Assembly (NCBI RefSeq): GCF_047675955.1
Contig: NC_132919.1
Coordinates: 64,894,816-64,958,815, forward strand
From: Chlorocebus sabaeus
Lineage: Eukaryota > Chordata > Mammalia > Primates > Cercopithecidae
Reading direction: 5' to 3'
DNA: 64,000 bases
Each line of letters begins with the position of its first letter. Position 1 is the first letter of the stretch. A program made the translations under genes and the position numbers. Positions 11,641 to 23,388 of the stretch are shown here, one piece after another. The notes beneath the pieces were generated by a model. The model was given only the letters and a program-made list of their open reading frames with translations. It searched no databases and was not told the origin of the DNA.

Positions 11641-12566
11641 GGATTCTGTCACATGCAAACAAAATGACACTGACTAATTCAATCATTACAGCTTTTGAAA
11701 AAGCAATGTAATTTAAACCACAATATAGAAGAGTGTTGATAGAAACACATTGATGCAGGAGGCTTGGGTTCGAGCCGACTGGACCTGGCACCCTTTCCAG
11801 CAGAAGAGTCCCTGGCACACTAATAACAGCAGCCTCCACCTTCCAGGAGGGGAGAGTCCTGTGCTACTGCCTGCCTAGGGTCTCGGGTGAGCAAAGGCTG
11901 TTTGTGGGAGAAAATGGGGCTGGGTCCATGGAAGGAGAGGTGTGAGGCTTTTGATGAAGTGACAGTTGTCTGTGGGCCTTCTGCACAGAGTGCACTGGGT
12001 GGAGAAAGCCCCATGTCACCCCATGCACTCCTACCTCCCAGCCCTGCTCAGCCAGAGGTGGAGAAAGGATGACTCTAGACGGTGACAGGAGAGGAAGGGG
12101 TTCCCTGCAGGGAGGTGACCTGGCTTTGTGCCTTTGAGGCAGGTGAATGTGTCCACAAGAGGTGTGCCCAAGCAGAGGCAAGTGGAGTGGAGACCCTGGG
12201 CCATCCCTGGCTCCTGGGCTTTTTCCCGATGCCTTTGAGGCTGGACTCTGGGTTCACACCTTCTCCTGCAACTCGCATTTTCACAGGTGCCTCATGTTCC
12301 ACCTGGATTGGTCCACATGTGAGTGTTTCCAGAGGCAGTTGAAATGATGAGTGGGAAGTAGCAGAACTACTGGGTCTCTCATCCATCTTTTGACTTCAGC
12401 AAGAAGCCCCATGTCACATGCCCACGGGGGCTGGTGGGAACCAGTGAAGCAAGCTGGTTCCAGACAGCAGGGAACAGCGGGGGCTAGGCTGAAATAGAGA
12501 GTGTGGCCTGCTGAGGGGCAGCAGCTGCCCAGCTGAGGCCGATGCTTGTCATGGGGAACTGGCAGG
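11641..12566. other. Unique GC-rich DNA left of the satellite
   Basis: Short open frames only; no gene or repeat family recognised. Confidence 0.5.
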
Positions 12567-13495
12567 ATCTGGTCTGGTCTAGTCTGCTCTGGTCTGATCT
12601 GGTTTAGTCCAGTCTGGTCTGGTCTAATCTGGTCTGTTGTGCTCAGGTTTGGTCTGGTCTAGTCTGGTCTGGTTTGGTCTGGTCTGGTCCGGTTTGGTCT
12701 AGTCTGGTCTGGTCTAGTCTGGTCTGGTTGGTCTAGTCTGATCTGGTCTGGTCTGGTCTGGTCCAGTTTGGTTCGGTCCGATCTGGTCCGGTTTGGTTTG
12801 GTCTGGTCTGGTCCGGTTTGGTCTAGTCTGATCTGGTCTAGTCTGGTCCGGTTTGGTCTAGTCTGATCTGGTCTAGTCTGGTCTGGTCTGGTCCGGTTTG
12901 GTTTCGTCCGGTCTGGTCTGGTTTGGTTTGGTCTGATCTGGTTTCGTCCGGTTTGGTCTGGTCTGGTCTAGTGTGGTCCGGTTTGGTCTGGTCTCATCTG
13001 GTCTGGTCCAGTTTTATCCGGTCTGATCCGGTTTGATCCGGTCTGGTCCGGTTTTATCCAGTTTGATCCGGTTTGGTCCAGATTGATCCGGTTTCATCCG
13101 GTTTGATCCGGTTAGATCCGGCTCGATCTGGTTTGATCCGGTTAGATCCGGCTCGATCTGGTTCCATCTGGTTAGATCCAGTTTGATCCGGTTTGATCCG
13201 GTTTCATCTGGTTTGATCCGGTTTAATCCGGTTCGGTCCAGTTCCATCCGGTTTGATCCAGTTCGATCCAGTTTGATCCGGTTTAATCCGGATCGATCCA
13301 GTCTGATCCGGTTTGATCCGGTCTGATCCGGTTTGATCCGGTCTGGCCGGTTTCATCCAGTCTGATCCGGTTTCATCCGGTTCGATCCGGTTTCATCCGG
13401 TTCCATCCGGTTTAATCTGGTTTGATCTGGTCTGATCCGGTTTGATCCGGTTTGATCCAGTTTGATCCGGTTTGATCCGGTTTGATCCGGTTTGA
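12567..13495 (+). repeat. Degenerate pentamer/decamer satellite, about 930 bp
   Basis: The left half (12567-12990) is built of GGTCT-type pentamers with variants GGTTT, AGTCT and GGTCC. The right half (about 13000-13495) shifts to a decamer, GATCCGGTTT, with variants. Both derive from one 5-bp theme, and the decamer form is more CpG-rich (TCCGG). Short open frames here are by-products of the period. It ends abruptly against an L1 fragment on the right and unique DNA on the left. Confidence 0.93.
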
Positions 13496-14455
13496 GTTTT
13501 GCCATCAGTGTAACCTCTTCGTTGAATTATCTGTTAATGTCTTTTGCCCATTGTCGAAGTAGATTGTGTATCTTATTACTATTGAGTTTTGATAGTTCTT
13601 TATGTATTCTACATACTGGCTATTTGTCAGATATATGGTCTGCAAATATTTTCTCCAAGTCGATAGCTTGTATTTTTATACAATTCACATAAACTTTAAC
13701 AGAAAAAAATATCATTTTGATGATATATATTTTTATTAATTTTTCCTTTTATTGTGCTTTTGCTGTCAAGTCTAAAAATTCCTTGTCTAGCCCTAGATTT
13801 TAAAGATTTTTCTTATATATGAAAAAATTTTTATAATTTAAAAATTCACATTTATGCCCATCATTCCTTTTGAGTTTAGGTCAAGGTTCATTAATTGCCT
13901 ATAGATTAACCCAACATCATTTATTTAAAAAGCTATCCTTACTCTATTGTGTTGGTTTTTCACATTTCAATAATCAGGCATGTTTGTGTGGGCCTATTTT
14001 TTGGTACTCTATTCTGATCCATTGATCTGTTTCTCCACCAATACCACATGCCTTGATTACTGTAGATACATAGGAAGACTTAGTACCATGTACAGTGACT
14101 CCTCTCACTTTATTTTGTCAGTTTGACAAAAATCATTACAGGTATTTTAGTAAGAATTACAACGAAGACTGATTTGGGAAAATTGACATCTTGACTATAT
14201 TGTCTTCCAATTTATGTACGTCTCTCCACTTATTTAGGTCTTCTTTGATTTTTTCATCAGTATTTTAAAATTATCAGCATATAGATTTATAACTGTCTTA
14301 TCAAGTTTATTCCCAAGTATTTCACTGTCATTGGGGACATCCCTCATGTTAAACATGTTAGCATGTTAAACATGTAAAAATGTCATGTACAAAAAGAATA
14401 ATTTATGAGTTGACCTACAGGAAATGAAATATATCAAACTACTAAAGGTAGTTTG
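13496..14455 (-). mobile_element. Old L1 ORF2-region remnant
   Basis: Antisense L1 text: TAATGTCTTTTGCCCATTG, then CTATTTGTCAGATATATGG, then GCAAATATTTTCTCC, then a late ORF2 part with GGTCTTCTTTGATTTTTTCA. Broken in all frames. Confidence 0.82.
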
Positions 14456-14463
14456 TTTGTTTA

Positions 14464-14564
14464 TTTTTGAGACAGAGTCTTGCTCTGTCACCCAGGCTAG
14501 ATGATCTGCCTGCCTCAGCCTCCCACAGTGCTGAGATTATAGGTGTGGGTCACCACACCCAGCC
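14464..14564 (-). mobile_element. Alu with large internal deletion
   Basis: TTTTTGAGACAGAGTCTTGC joins, after AGGCTAGA, directly to TGATCTGCCTGCCTCAGCC; about 180 bp of the middle is gone. Confidence 0.88.
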
Positions 14565-15110
14565 AAGAAGTGTCAGTTTATCAAGTTCAAAAGTATGGGC
14601 TTTGTGTTAAAGGCACAGTCAGCAAAATGCACAATGCAGGAAATTACAGAGGACAGATAGTGCTGTCTCTTCCACAAATTGTGAGGATAGAAAAGGAGGA
14701 GGAAGAGCGTGTTACAAGCTTGAGATGTGTTAACCACATGAATTGTGTGGATCTTATTTGACTCTGATTTGGAGAAAACAACTGAGACAGTCCAGGAAAT
14801 TTAACCAGTAACTGGATATTTAACATTAGGGAATTATTGTTTTTTAAATTATGAAATGTATCTGTACATATTTTTAAAGACCTTACATTTTAGAAACACA
14901 TACTGAAATATTTAGAGGTAATGATGTGATGTTGGGAATTGGCTTAAAAATAATTCATAGGGGTGGGGAGACAGATGTTATAGATGAGGTGGGATTCGCC
15001 AAAAGTTGATAGTTGAAATTAGTTGATGGTTATGTGGGAGTTTATTATCTTTTAGCTTGTATTTGTAAATTCTCATTTAAACAGAGTCTGAGATAAAAAA
15101 AAAAGAGCAT
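14565..15110. other. AT-rich DNA, nothing recognised
   Basis: No gene or confident repeat family. Confidence 0.5.
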
Positions 15111-15600
15111 GAAGGAAGATGAGGATTACTTATATTGTTTTATGATTAACATGGATTGCCAGGTTCTGTGTGACCTGGCCCTGCCTACCTGTATCCATTG
15201 TCAAGTTGAATACATTCTTTTCGTTGTTCACTGTTGGAGCTCTCACCACGTAACCATTGTATACATGTCGTTTCTTCTTTGTGACACCCCACAGTTCCAC
15301 CTAATATCTTCTGCTCCACATCCCCAACCCCTATCAGTTTGTGCATCCAAGTCCTAATTTATGCTTTGGAGGTCTGTTTAAATGTTTATATCACAAGTCT
15401 TTCTAGATCCCCCAGTCCAAATCTGATATAGTTAGGATCTCTTATCTTACATTTTATCTGGTTATTTGATTATTAACATCTATCTTCCACATTAAATTGT
15501 GAACTTGAGCCACAGTTCTTGTTTTTGCATCCCCAACCTTGTCTAATTCTTGGTAACTAATAGTTGTTTAAATATTGGTTAAATGGAAGGAAGGAGGATG
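15111..15600 (+). mobile_element. L2 LINE fragment
   Basis: Diverged L2 3' pattern, ending TTAAATTGTGAACTTGAGCC, then TTGCATCCCCAACC, then AATATTGGTTAAATGGAAGG. Confidence 0.6.
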
Positions 15601-15764
15601 GAGTGAGTTCATGGTGGGCTAAATGCTTGGCTGAAATAAACTACCAAAAATACACAAATTTCATTTCAGTATTAGAGGTAACCTGGTTTAAGCAGTAAAA
15701 GTGCTATGTTCAATTTCAAGGGTCTGTCAGGATGAATTGGCAGTCTAGATCGAATTGGCTCTGG

Positions 15765-16070
15765 GGCTGGGTGCTGTACCTCACACCTGTAACTGCAGCA
15801 CTTTAAGAGGCTGATGCGGGCAGATCACTTGAGGTCAGGAGTTCGAGACCAGTCTGGTCAATGTGGCAAAACCCTGTCTCTACTAAAAATATAAAAATTA
15901 GCCAGTTGTGGTGACAGGCACCTGTATTTCCAGCTACTCAGGAGGCTGAGGCAGGAGAATCGCTTGAACCCGAGAGGCGGAGGTTGCAGTGAGCCGAGAT
16001 CCTGCCACTGCATCCAGCCTGGGTGACAGAGCGAGATTCCATCACAAAAAAAAAAAAAAAAAAAAAAAAA
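15765..16070 (+). mobile_element. Alu, full length with target-site duplication
   Basis: GGCTGGGTGCTGTACCTCACA to a 26-base A-tail. ATTGGCTCTGG at 15754-15764 and 16073-16083 is the duplicated target. Confidence 0.96.
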
Positions 16071-18156
16071 GTATTGGCTCTGGTACATTTGTTCCACATT
16101 ACTACAGATATCTGTAGAAAGCTGACACAACCTACTTCATGTGACAGATGAAAGTGGGTGAAGACAAAGCGTGTATCCAAGTTTTTTCCTGGGTTTTACG
16201 TTACAACTAAATTGTGGGATATTTAACTCTGGATAGTTCGGTTCTCTTCTTTTTTCCTCCTTGTGCTTTATTACCTCCATCTTTTTAAATTTGGGGGTAA
16301 TGTCACTGATAATGCAATGTCTATTCTAATAGACTACATTGATTTTTCTGTTTAGAGTGGAACTTTTAGATGACTATAAAGTTCGAAGCTCAAGAAACTC
16401 TCAGAATATGGCTTGTTGGTAACTGAAAACACTTCTGTTTTCTGAATTTGTCTCTGAGAGGTTTTTCTTGAATCTTGTTATTCTATTTTTCTTCCTTTTT
16501 CATACCTTTTTGGTATGGAATTTAAATCCATGGTTAAAATGACTAAATAGATTGTTATTCTTATCTAATATACACATGTTAGGTTGCAGTTAGGATTACA
16601 TCATTGTATGGCTATCACAACTTTGTGAAGCAGATATTGTTCTTATTTCCAGAGATCAATTTATATGTTTAGGATCATATGAAGTAAGTAAAAGTGAGAA
16701 CTGTCTCCTGATCTTTCCTGTTTGTTTCACACTGCTTTTGAGCTAGGTAGTGAGTACTTGTGAGGCAAGGAGCAAAATATGAGTTGAAAAGAATTCCCAC
16801 GCAGGTGATAACTACAGTACATACAGTGCATATTTTTGTGTGGACTGGGATAAAGCACACAGGAAAGTCAAACGTTCTAAGGCATTCTAGTGGCCTACTC
16901 AGACACATAGTTAAAACAGTTACTTCACTAATAGCACAGAAACAAGCAACAGGAATGAGTTGACTCATCAATGTTAGAATCCACTTGATTTTCTTCATTA
17001 TTGATAGTGACTGTATTAGAAACCAAGTCTTCGTTGTATTTAAAGTATCATTCTACAGCCTTAGTCCTGTGTTCTTTCCTGCAGTCTGTACGGTATAACA
17101 TTAAACATGTCCCTGATATTCAATGAGTGTCCCTTGTTTTAAGCTGTAAATTGTCAGAGTGATAAATTTACACTTTGAATGTTGAGGAGGAAGTCTATCT
17201 TTACCTCTGATAAGCTGAGTTTGTATGGCTTGTTTTTGTTAGGAACACAAGATGTGAAGCTCTTATTCTTGTGTTACTGTTTTGTGGTGCTCTGCTCTGC
17301 CACTGGAGTATGATAACTAGCTTACTCCAGACTTGTTAACTGTCCACCTCTCACGTTTAATAACAGCTTAGCTTTCTGCTCATATTGCTGATATTTTGAA
17401 CACAAGATACTTTTTGGACACTTGAGTTGAGGTTTTCCATTTTTCATTGGACGTGATCAGAATTTGAGCAGCATTATGGAAAAACAACATTGTAACTACT
17501 TTCTCCTGGAAATCACTTCCAGTTCTAAACCATCATATAACAGATACACTTGTAAAATGAAACTTGTTCATAAATTGGGAATTGTTAGTATTCCTTAGTG
17601 CTGCCTTGCCTTTCTTTAATTAGTTTATTAACCATATTTTCCAAAACATATTATCAGGAGGCTAACTTTGTAGTGTTATTTAGGTAAATACCCGTGTAGG
17701 GGACGTAAGACTTTAATATCCAAGAAAAAGAGTATTTATCAAAGTTGTTGTGAACTAAAATGTTTTAAGTAATTTTCTTTTCCTTTTGTATTTTCAAACA
17801 AAGGAGCCGCGTGGTTCCTTAAACATTAGAATGCCAGGATGAAAAAGGTTTGAGGGGAGTTTATCGAGGAAAAGTAGTACGATTGACTGGTGTTGGGAAG
17901 AGCAGCTAAGGAGGCTGTCGGCGTTGCCCAGTGGTGATAAATGGGGACCTGGTGTGGTGATAGCTTTAGGAATGAAAGGAATCTATAAAACCAAAAGATT
18001 TTGCAGGATAGAAAGGTAGTAAGCCTTGAAGAGTGAGGAAAGGTGGGAATAAAATACGAGGGTTAACTAGTTTTGTCTCTTTGTGGGTAGGGGGCATTTT
18101 TCTTGTTCAAGAATGATCCCCTAGGTTCTTACTGATCTCTTGAGATCATTTCCTGG
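16071..18156. other. AT-rich unique DNA, nothing recognised
   Basis: Two kilobases without Alu or named repeat and with only short open frames. The texture is like a 3' UTR or old unique sequence; I cannot assign it. Confidence 0.45.
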
Positions 18157-18461
18157 ATTTGCTGGGTATAGTGGTGCGCGCCTGTAGTCCCAGCTACTCA
18201 GGAGGCTGAGGCATGCGAATCGCTTGAACCCAGGAGGCAGAGGTTGTAATAAGCTGAGACTGCGCCACTGCACTCTAGCCTGGGTGACAGTGAGATCCAT
18301 GTCAAAAAAACAAAAATAAATTAAAAATAAATACGTTTTTTGTAGAAAAGGGGTTTCACTATGTTGCCCAGGCTGGTCTCGAACTATTGGCCTCAAGCTC
18401 TCCTCCCACTTGGCCTCCCAAAGTGCTGGGATTACAGGCATGAGCCACCAGGCCCAACCTA
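18157..18461. mobile_element. Inverted Alu pair joined tail to tail
   Basis: A sense Alu right arm (18157 to about 18333, with A-rich tail) runs straight into an antisense Alu left arm (about 18335-18461, GTTTTTTGTAGAAAAGGGGT and onward). Confidence 0.9.
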
Positions 18462-18867
18462 AATTTCTATGTTAATAGCCATATGTGGCTAGTGGCTACT
18501 GTAGCAGACCTCACAGTTCTGTGCAGATAGCACACAGCACACAGTGCATACTATACATGCCCTACTACATCTTGCTTTGCTCCCTTAACAGCGCCTATGT
18601 ATCTTGGAGATAGCTGCCTCATTTTTAAAAACTGCTGCATAATATCCTCTTGTAATCCACAAAGGCAATCCCAGACCCAGCCTGGAGAGCCATGGGTCAT
18701 CACTTTTTACAACAAGCTCTAAAATCTTCCACATATACCATAACCAAGGCACATCAAAACAACCCTAGGTTACTGACGCCTCCACTGAAGTCCCCAGGTC
18801 ACCTCTGCTCCCTCCCTGCCCTCTCTGCAGTACCGCAGAGTGAACATAAAAGGGTTTAATATAGGCT

Positions 18868-19008
18868 CCGCTGGGCGCAGGGACTCCCGCCTGTAATCCC
18901 AGTACTTTGGGAGACCAAAGTGGGAGGATCACTTAAGGCCAGGAATTCAAACCCAGCCTGGGCAACAAAGTAATCCCGTCTCTACAAAACAAAAAAATGA
19001 ATAAAAGA
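18868..19008 (+). mobile_element. Alu left-monomer fragment
   Basis: CGCTGGGCGCAGGGACTCCC through CTACAAAACAAAAAAATG; left arm only. Confidence 0.88.
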
Positions 19009-19139
19009 GGTTCCTTTTCCTGTGAGATTGGTGTAGGGGAGCGGGCCTGTGAGTTAGAAGGGAAGCATTGAGGATCAGCAGCATCCAAGGATGTTCAAGG
19101 CTAGAGACCCACAGGTATATTTTCAGAAACTGAATTTCC

Positions 19140-19460
19140 TGTCGGTGCTCAGTGGCTCATGCCTGTAATCCCAGCACTTTGGGAGGCCAAGGTGAGCGTG
19201 GAACACTTGAGGTCAGGAGTTCAAGAGCAGCCTGGCCAACAAGGTGAAACTCTGTTTTTACAAAAAAAAAAAAACAAAAACAAAAATTAGCCAGGCATGG
19301 TGGTGCATGCCTTATAATCGCAGCTACTAGGGAAACTGAGGCAGGAGAATTGCTTGAACCCAGGAGGCAGAGGATGCAGTGAGCTGAGATCATGCCATTG
19401 CATTCCAGACTGGGCAACACGAGCGAAATTCCATCTCAAAACAAAAAGAAAAAAAAAAAC
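19140..19460 (+). mobile_element. Alu, full length
   Basis: GGTGCTCAGTGGCTCATGCC, both arms, and an A-rich tail. Confidence 0.94.
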
Positions 19461-20315
19461 TCAAACCATGAAAACCCCTGAATTTCCCTGTGGACACATT
19501 TTCTCTGGCAGCCTTTTTCAATGAGGGCTATGTTTCCTCCAGTACTATATGGCCTGCAGACTGCTCAGCTTTCATTCCAGTGAAAACATTCCAGGACAAA
19601 CTCTGGGTCAATCCCAGGTCTTTCTCCAATCAACTCAGGGCATGATTGTGTGTCACCTGCTGCCCAGCTAGAGTGACAGGTCTCCACCATGTGACTCCAC
19701 TGTAGACTCCCTGCCTTCTTCTTTTGCAAAGCCTCAGACACCCAAATGCCTACCAAAAGTGGGTAGGGCGCCAGGACACCTCCAAGCATAAGTGGGGCTC
19801 CCCAGCATGCCTGGATGTGGAGGTATGATGCAGACTGGTGGCTGCTCGTGACAATTTCACCCCTTTCTGTGCAGCTGCCAGAGCCCAGGAAGCACACATC
19901 AAGGCTCCCTTGCCAGCGGGGTGCTGCCAATAAAATGGAGTCACGTGGGATTTGGAATGTGGAAAGGAGGTAGAAGTCATCATTTCCTCCCTCGTAGCAG
20001 CAGATGTGCAGGCTCTGGTAGTCAGCTGGACTCCATACTCCCCCACCAGTCACCAGCCTGGGGACCGTGGGGCTGCAAGGACCTCAGCAGCAGTTAACCG
20101 AGTTTCCTGACTTTTTCCACCCTCTGGAAATCAGCTGTGATCAAGTAGCCTGAAAGCCAGTGGTGCAACCTCCTCCTCCCCAACCTTCACCACCTCTAGC
20201 CCCTCCAATGATAAGCACTAATTGCCTATATACAACCCTTTTTTGTTTGAAATAGCTAGAATAATTTCTGTTTTCCTATCTGGGGTAGTGTAACATAAGA
20301 AGAAATATATATATG
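19461..20315. other. Unassigned, probably old-repeat DNA
   Basis: Contains a 162-codon open frame (19565-20053, minus) without recognisable features. The text at 20160-20290 (CACCACCTCTAGCCCCTCC and onward) feels repeat-like but I cannot name the family. Confidence 0.4.
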
Positions 20316-20400
20316 GTCTCTGCCCCCAGTTCCTAACACAAAGCTCCTAACACCCTTGGAAATTCCTGAATGATGGGGGTGCTAGGAGCATTGTCTTCTT
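20316..20400 (+). repeat. First copy of a duplicated repeat segment flanking an L1
   Basis: CCTAACACAAAGCTCCTAA and CTTGGAAATTCCTGAATGATGG correspond to 20825-20880, on the far side of the L1. Confidence 0.7.
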
Positions 20401-20419
20401 TTTTTAAAAAAACGTATCA

Positions 20420-20808
20420 TTTTTCTTTTCTCCCAGGGTTTTTTTTCTTTTAAGAAAAAAAAACTTTTAGGTTATGGGGACACGTGCACGTTCGTTATAT
20501 AGGTAAACTTGTGTCACAGCAGTTTATTGTACAGATTATTTTGTCACCCAGCTACTAAGCCTAGTCCCCAATAGTTTTTTCTGCTCCTCTCCCTCCTCCC
20601 ACCCTGCACCCTCAGGTACGGCCTAGTGTGTGTTGGTCCCTTCTTTGTATTTGAGTTCTCATCATTTTGCTCCCACTTGTAAGAACATGCAGTATTTGGT
20701 TTTCTGTTCCTTAGTTTGCTGAGGATAATGGCCTCCAGCTCCATCCGTGTTCCTGCGAAAGACATGATCTCGCTGTTTTTTATGGTTGCACATCTTTTGT
20801 TCTAACAT
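20420..20808 (-). mobile_element. L1PA/L1PB-type 3' end
   Basis: Antisense L1 3' end: TTTTAGGTTATGGGGACACGTG, GTAAACTTGTGTCACAGC, GGATAATGGCCTCCAGCTCC. Moderately young, 5'-truncated. Confidence 0.88.
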
Positions 20809-21420
20809 TTGGTCCTTGAACCTGGTTCCTGACACAGAGCTCCTAAATCCCTTGGAATTTTCTGGGTGATGGGAGCGTCCTTTGTTCTCATGAGGTGACT
20901 CTTGGTGGGCTCTTTATTTGGGTCTGGTCACCAGAAAGACCTAACTATGGGTGGAAGCTTTGTGCTTTCAGCCCCATTCCCCAGCCTCTGGGGTAGGGAA
21001 TGGAGCTGGAGCTCAATCACGCCTGCATGACAAAGCCTCCAGAATAATCCTTAAAAGACAGGCCTTGGAGAGCTTCCGGGTTGGCGAACACATCCATGTG
21101 CCGGGAGGGTGGTGCACCCCAACTCCACAAGGACCTTTCCAGACCTCACCCTGTGTATCTCTTCATCAGGCTGTTCATTTGTATCCTTTAAAATATCTTT
21201 CATAATAAATCAGCAATAGTAAGTAAACTGTTTTCCTGGGTTCTGTGAGCTGTTCTAGCAAATGTTCAAACCTGAGGAGGGAGCTGTTGGGACCTCCAGT
21301 TTATAGCCAGCTGGTCAGATGCATAGGTGATGCTTGGCCTTGCACCCGGGGTCTGATGTGGGGGCGGTCCTGTGTGACTGAGCCCTTAACCTGTGCAGTC
21401 TGGTGTTCACTCTGCTTAGG
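20809..21420 (+). mobile_element. Interspersed repeat of LTR/MER type, family not named
   Basis: Text such as GTGGAAGCTTTGTGCTTTCA, TTTTCCTGGGTTCTGTGAGC and GAGCCCTTAACCTGTG is a pattern I know from a repeated primate element, but I cannot give its name with confidence. Confidence 0.5.
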
Positions 21421-22214
21421 GCTTCTCTGCCTTTGTAGTGTCCTGTCTAGAAGGCCTTTCCTTCCTCTTGTCAGCTCAGAAAACTTTTCTTCCACTTCCC
21501 TTCTTCTAAGCCATCCCTTACATCTACTCCTTTCCAGCCAACCAAGAGAAGAACCAGGGCTGGCTCCACTGCCACCGTGCCGTCCCACACTGTCTCCTCA
21601 GGATGTATTCAGATGTCCGGCCCTCCCCTGAGTCTAGGAGCCCTTTGAGGAAAGGGATGCTGTCCTAGTCAACTCTTTCCCAGCACCAGGCACAGCGTCT
21701 GGCACGTTCCATCTTTTTCATGGACTCTCCCCAGGTGGCCTGACCTTCCCTCCTCTGAACCGCTGCATTTCCTGTCTGCATCATGTTTGCTCTAATCAGA
21801 TATCACCTTATTTCATCATCTTTTAAAAATGCTTTATTTCTCTGGCAGGTTTATTGGAATCAGAATTTTAATTCATTTAGTAGCTGTTGGCCTTGTGTCT
21901 ACCTCTCTCTTGCACTCAGGTCTCACTTAAGACCTGGCTGACTGAGCTGTGGTTTGCCATCAGTGAGATGGAGACAGAGGTAGCCCAGGCAGTCATGTTT
22001 TGTTCCACGAGACCCTGGGCGCCCCTCCCCCTCCCAGGCTACAGGCAGGGATGGGCACCAGCTTGGGAGAGACAGTTTATCCACAGGCTGGCTCAGCAGA
22101 AACTCTGGACTTACACAAAACTGCTCAATTGAGGACAAACTAGGGGCAAGGTAGAATCTTATTTTGGGAATTTTTAGAAATATGGTGGAGTAGCATTTGG
22201 GAATAATAAGAATT
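21421..22214. other. Mixed unique DNA with L2-like tail
   Basis: A fragment at about 21625-21720 (CTAGGAGCCCTTTGAGGAAA then GCACCAGGCACAGCGTCTGG) resembles an L2 3' end. Confidence 0.45.
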
Positions 22215-22375
22215 GTAGCTGGCATGGTGGTACACGCCTGTAGACCCCCAGCTACTCTGGAGGCTGAGGTAGGATCTTTTGAGCCCAAGAGCTTGAGGCT
22301 GCAGTGAGCTATGAATGCACCACTACAGTCCAGCCTGGGTGACAGATCAAGACCCTCTCTGAAAAAAAAAAAAAT
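22215..22375 (+). mobile_element. Alu fragment
   Basis: AGCTGGCATGGTGGTACACG to an A-tail; left part missing. Confidence 0.9.
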
Positions 22376-22517
22376 ACATTTGAGATTCATATTTTTGTTA
22401 TATAAAAAAATAAGCATCAAAGTGTGAAATTCTGTAAATATGCCAAAATAGGAACCTGGAAGTGCTTGGAATCTAGACTTCGGGAGCCCAGCACTGCAAG
22501 GATCTCTAGTCTTGGCT

Positions 22518-22814
22518 TTTTTTTTTTTTTTTTGAGACGGAGTCTCGCTCTGTCGCCCAGGCTGGAGTGCAGTGGCCGGATCTCAGCTCACTGCAAGCTC
22601 CGCCCCCCGGGTTCCCGCCATTCTCCTGCCTCAGCCTCCCGAGTAGCTGGGACCACAGGCGCCGCCACCTCGCCCGGCTAGGTTTTTGTATTTTTTAGTA
22701 GAGACGGGGTTTCACCGGGTTAGCCAGGATGGTTTTGATCTCCTGACCTCGTGATCCGCCCGTCTCGGCCTCCCAAAGTGCTGGGATTACAGGCTTGAGC
22801 CACCGCGCCCGGCC
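22518..22814 (-). mobile_element. Young AluY of Old World monkey type
   Basis: Nearly consensus sequence. Diagnostic text includes CAGTGGCCGGATCTCAGCTC and ACAGGCTTGAGCCACCGCGC (human AluY would have GGCGCGATCTCGG and GCGTGAGCC). It is inserted in the tail region of the next Alu. Confidence 0.92.
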
Positions 22815-23112
22815 TTTTTTTTTTTTTGAGATGGACTCTCGCTCTGTTACCCAGGCTGGTGTGCAGTGGCCCAATCTGAGCTCACTGCAACCTCTGCCTC
22901 CCAGATTCAAGCAATTCTCCCTCCCTCAGCTTCCTGAGTAACTGGGATTACAGGCATGCATCACCACCTCCAGCTAATTTTTCTATTTTTTTAGTAGAGA
23001 CAGGGTTTTTCCATGTTGTCCAGGGTGGTGGTGAACCCCTGACCTCAGGTGGTTCACCTACCTCAGCCTCCCAAAGTGCTGGGATTACAGGCATAAGCCA
23101 CTGCACCCGGCC
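22815..23112 (-). mobile_element. Alu, full length
   Basis: A T-run, GAGATGGACTCTCGCTCTG, to CACTGCACCCGGCC. Its tail was the target of the preceding AluY. Confidence 0.95.
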
Positions 23113-23126
23113 TGTCAGATGATGAT

Positions 23127-23388
23127 TTTTTTTTTTTTTTTGAGACAGTCTCGCTGTGTTGCCCAGGCTGGAGTGCAGTGGCGTGATCTTGGCTCACTGC
23201 AAGCTCTACCTCCCGGGTTCACGCCATTCTCCTGCCTCAGCCTCCTGAGTAGCTGGGACTACAGGCTCCCGCCACCATGCCTGGCTAAGTTTTTTTTGTA
23301 TTTTTAGTAGAGATGGGGTTTCACCATGTTAGCCAGGATGGTCTCCATCTCCTGACCTTGTGATCTGACCGCCTCGGCCTCACAAGTG
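23127..23388 (-). mobile_element. Alu (5'-truncated)
   Basis: TTTTGAGACAGTCTCGCTGTG to GACCGCCTCGGCCTCAC; third antisense Alu in a row. Confidence 0.94.

Noticed and set aside
13014..13247. 77-codon frame with a repeated Asp-Arg/Gly-Ser-Asn pattern
   Set aside because: A by-product of the satellite's 10-bp period, without other gene signals.
19565..20053. 162-codon open frame, minus strand
   Set aside because: No recognisable domain, no splice or promoter context, and likely in old repeat-derived DNA.
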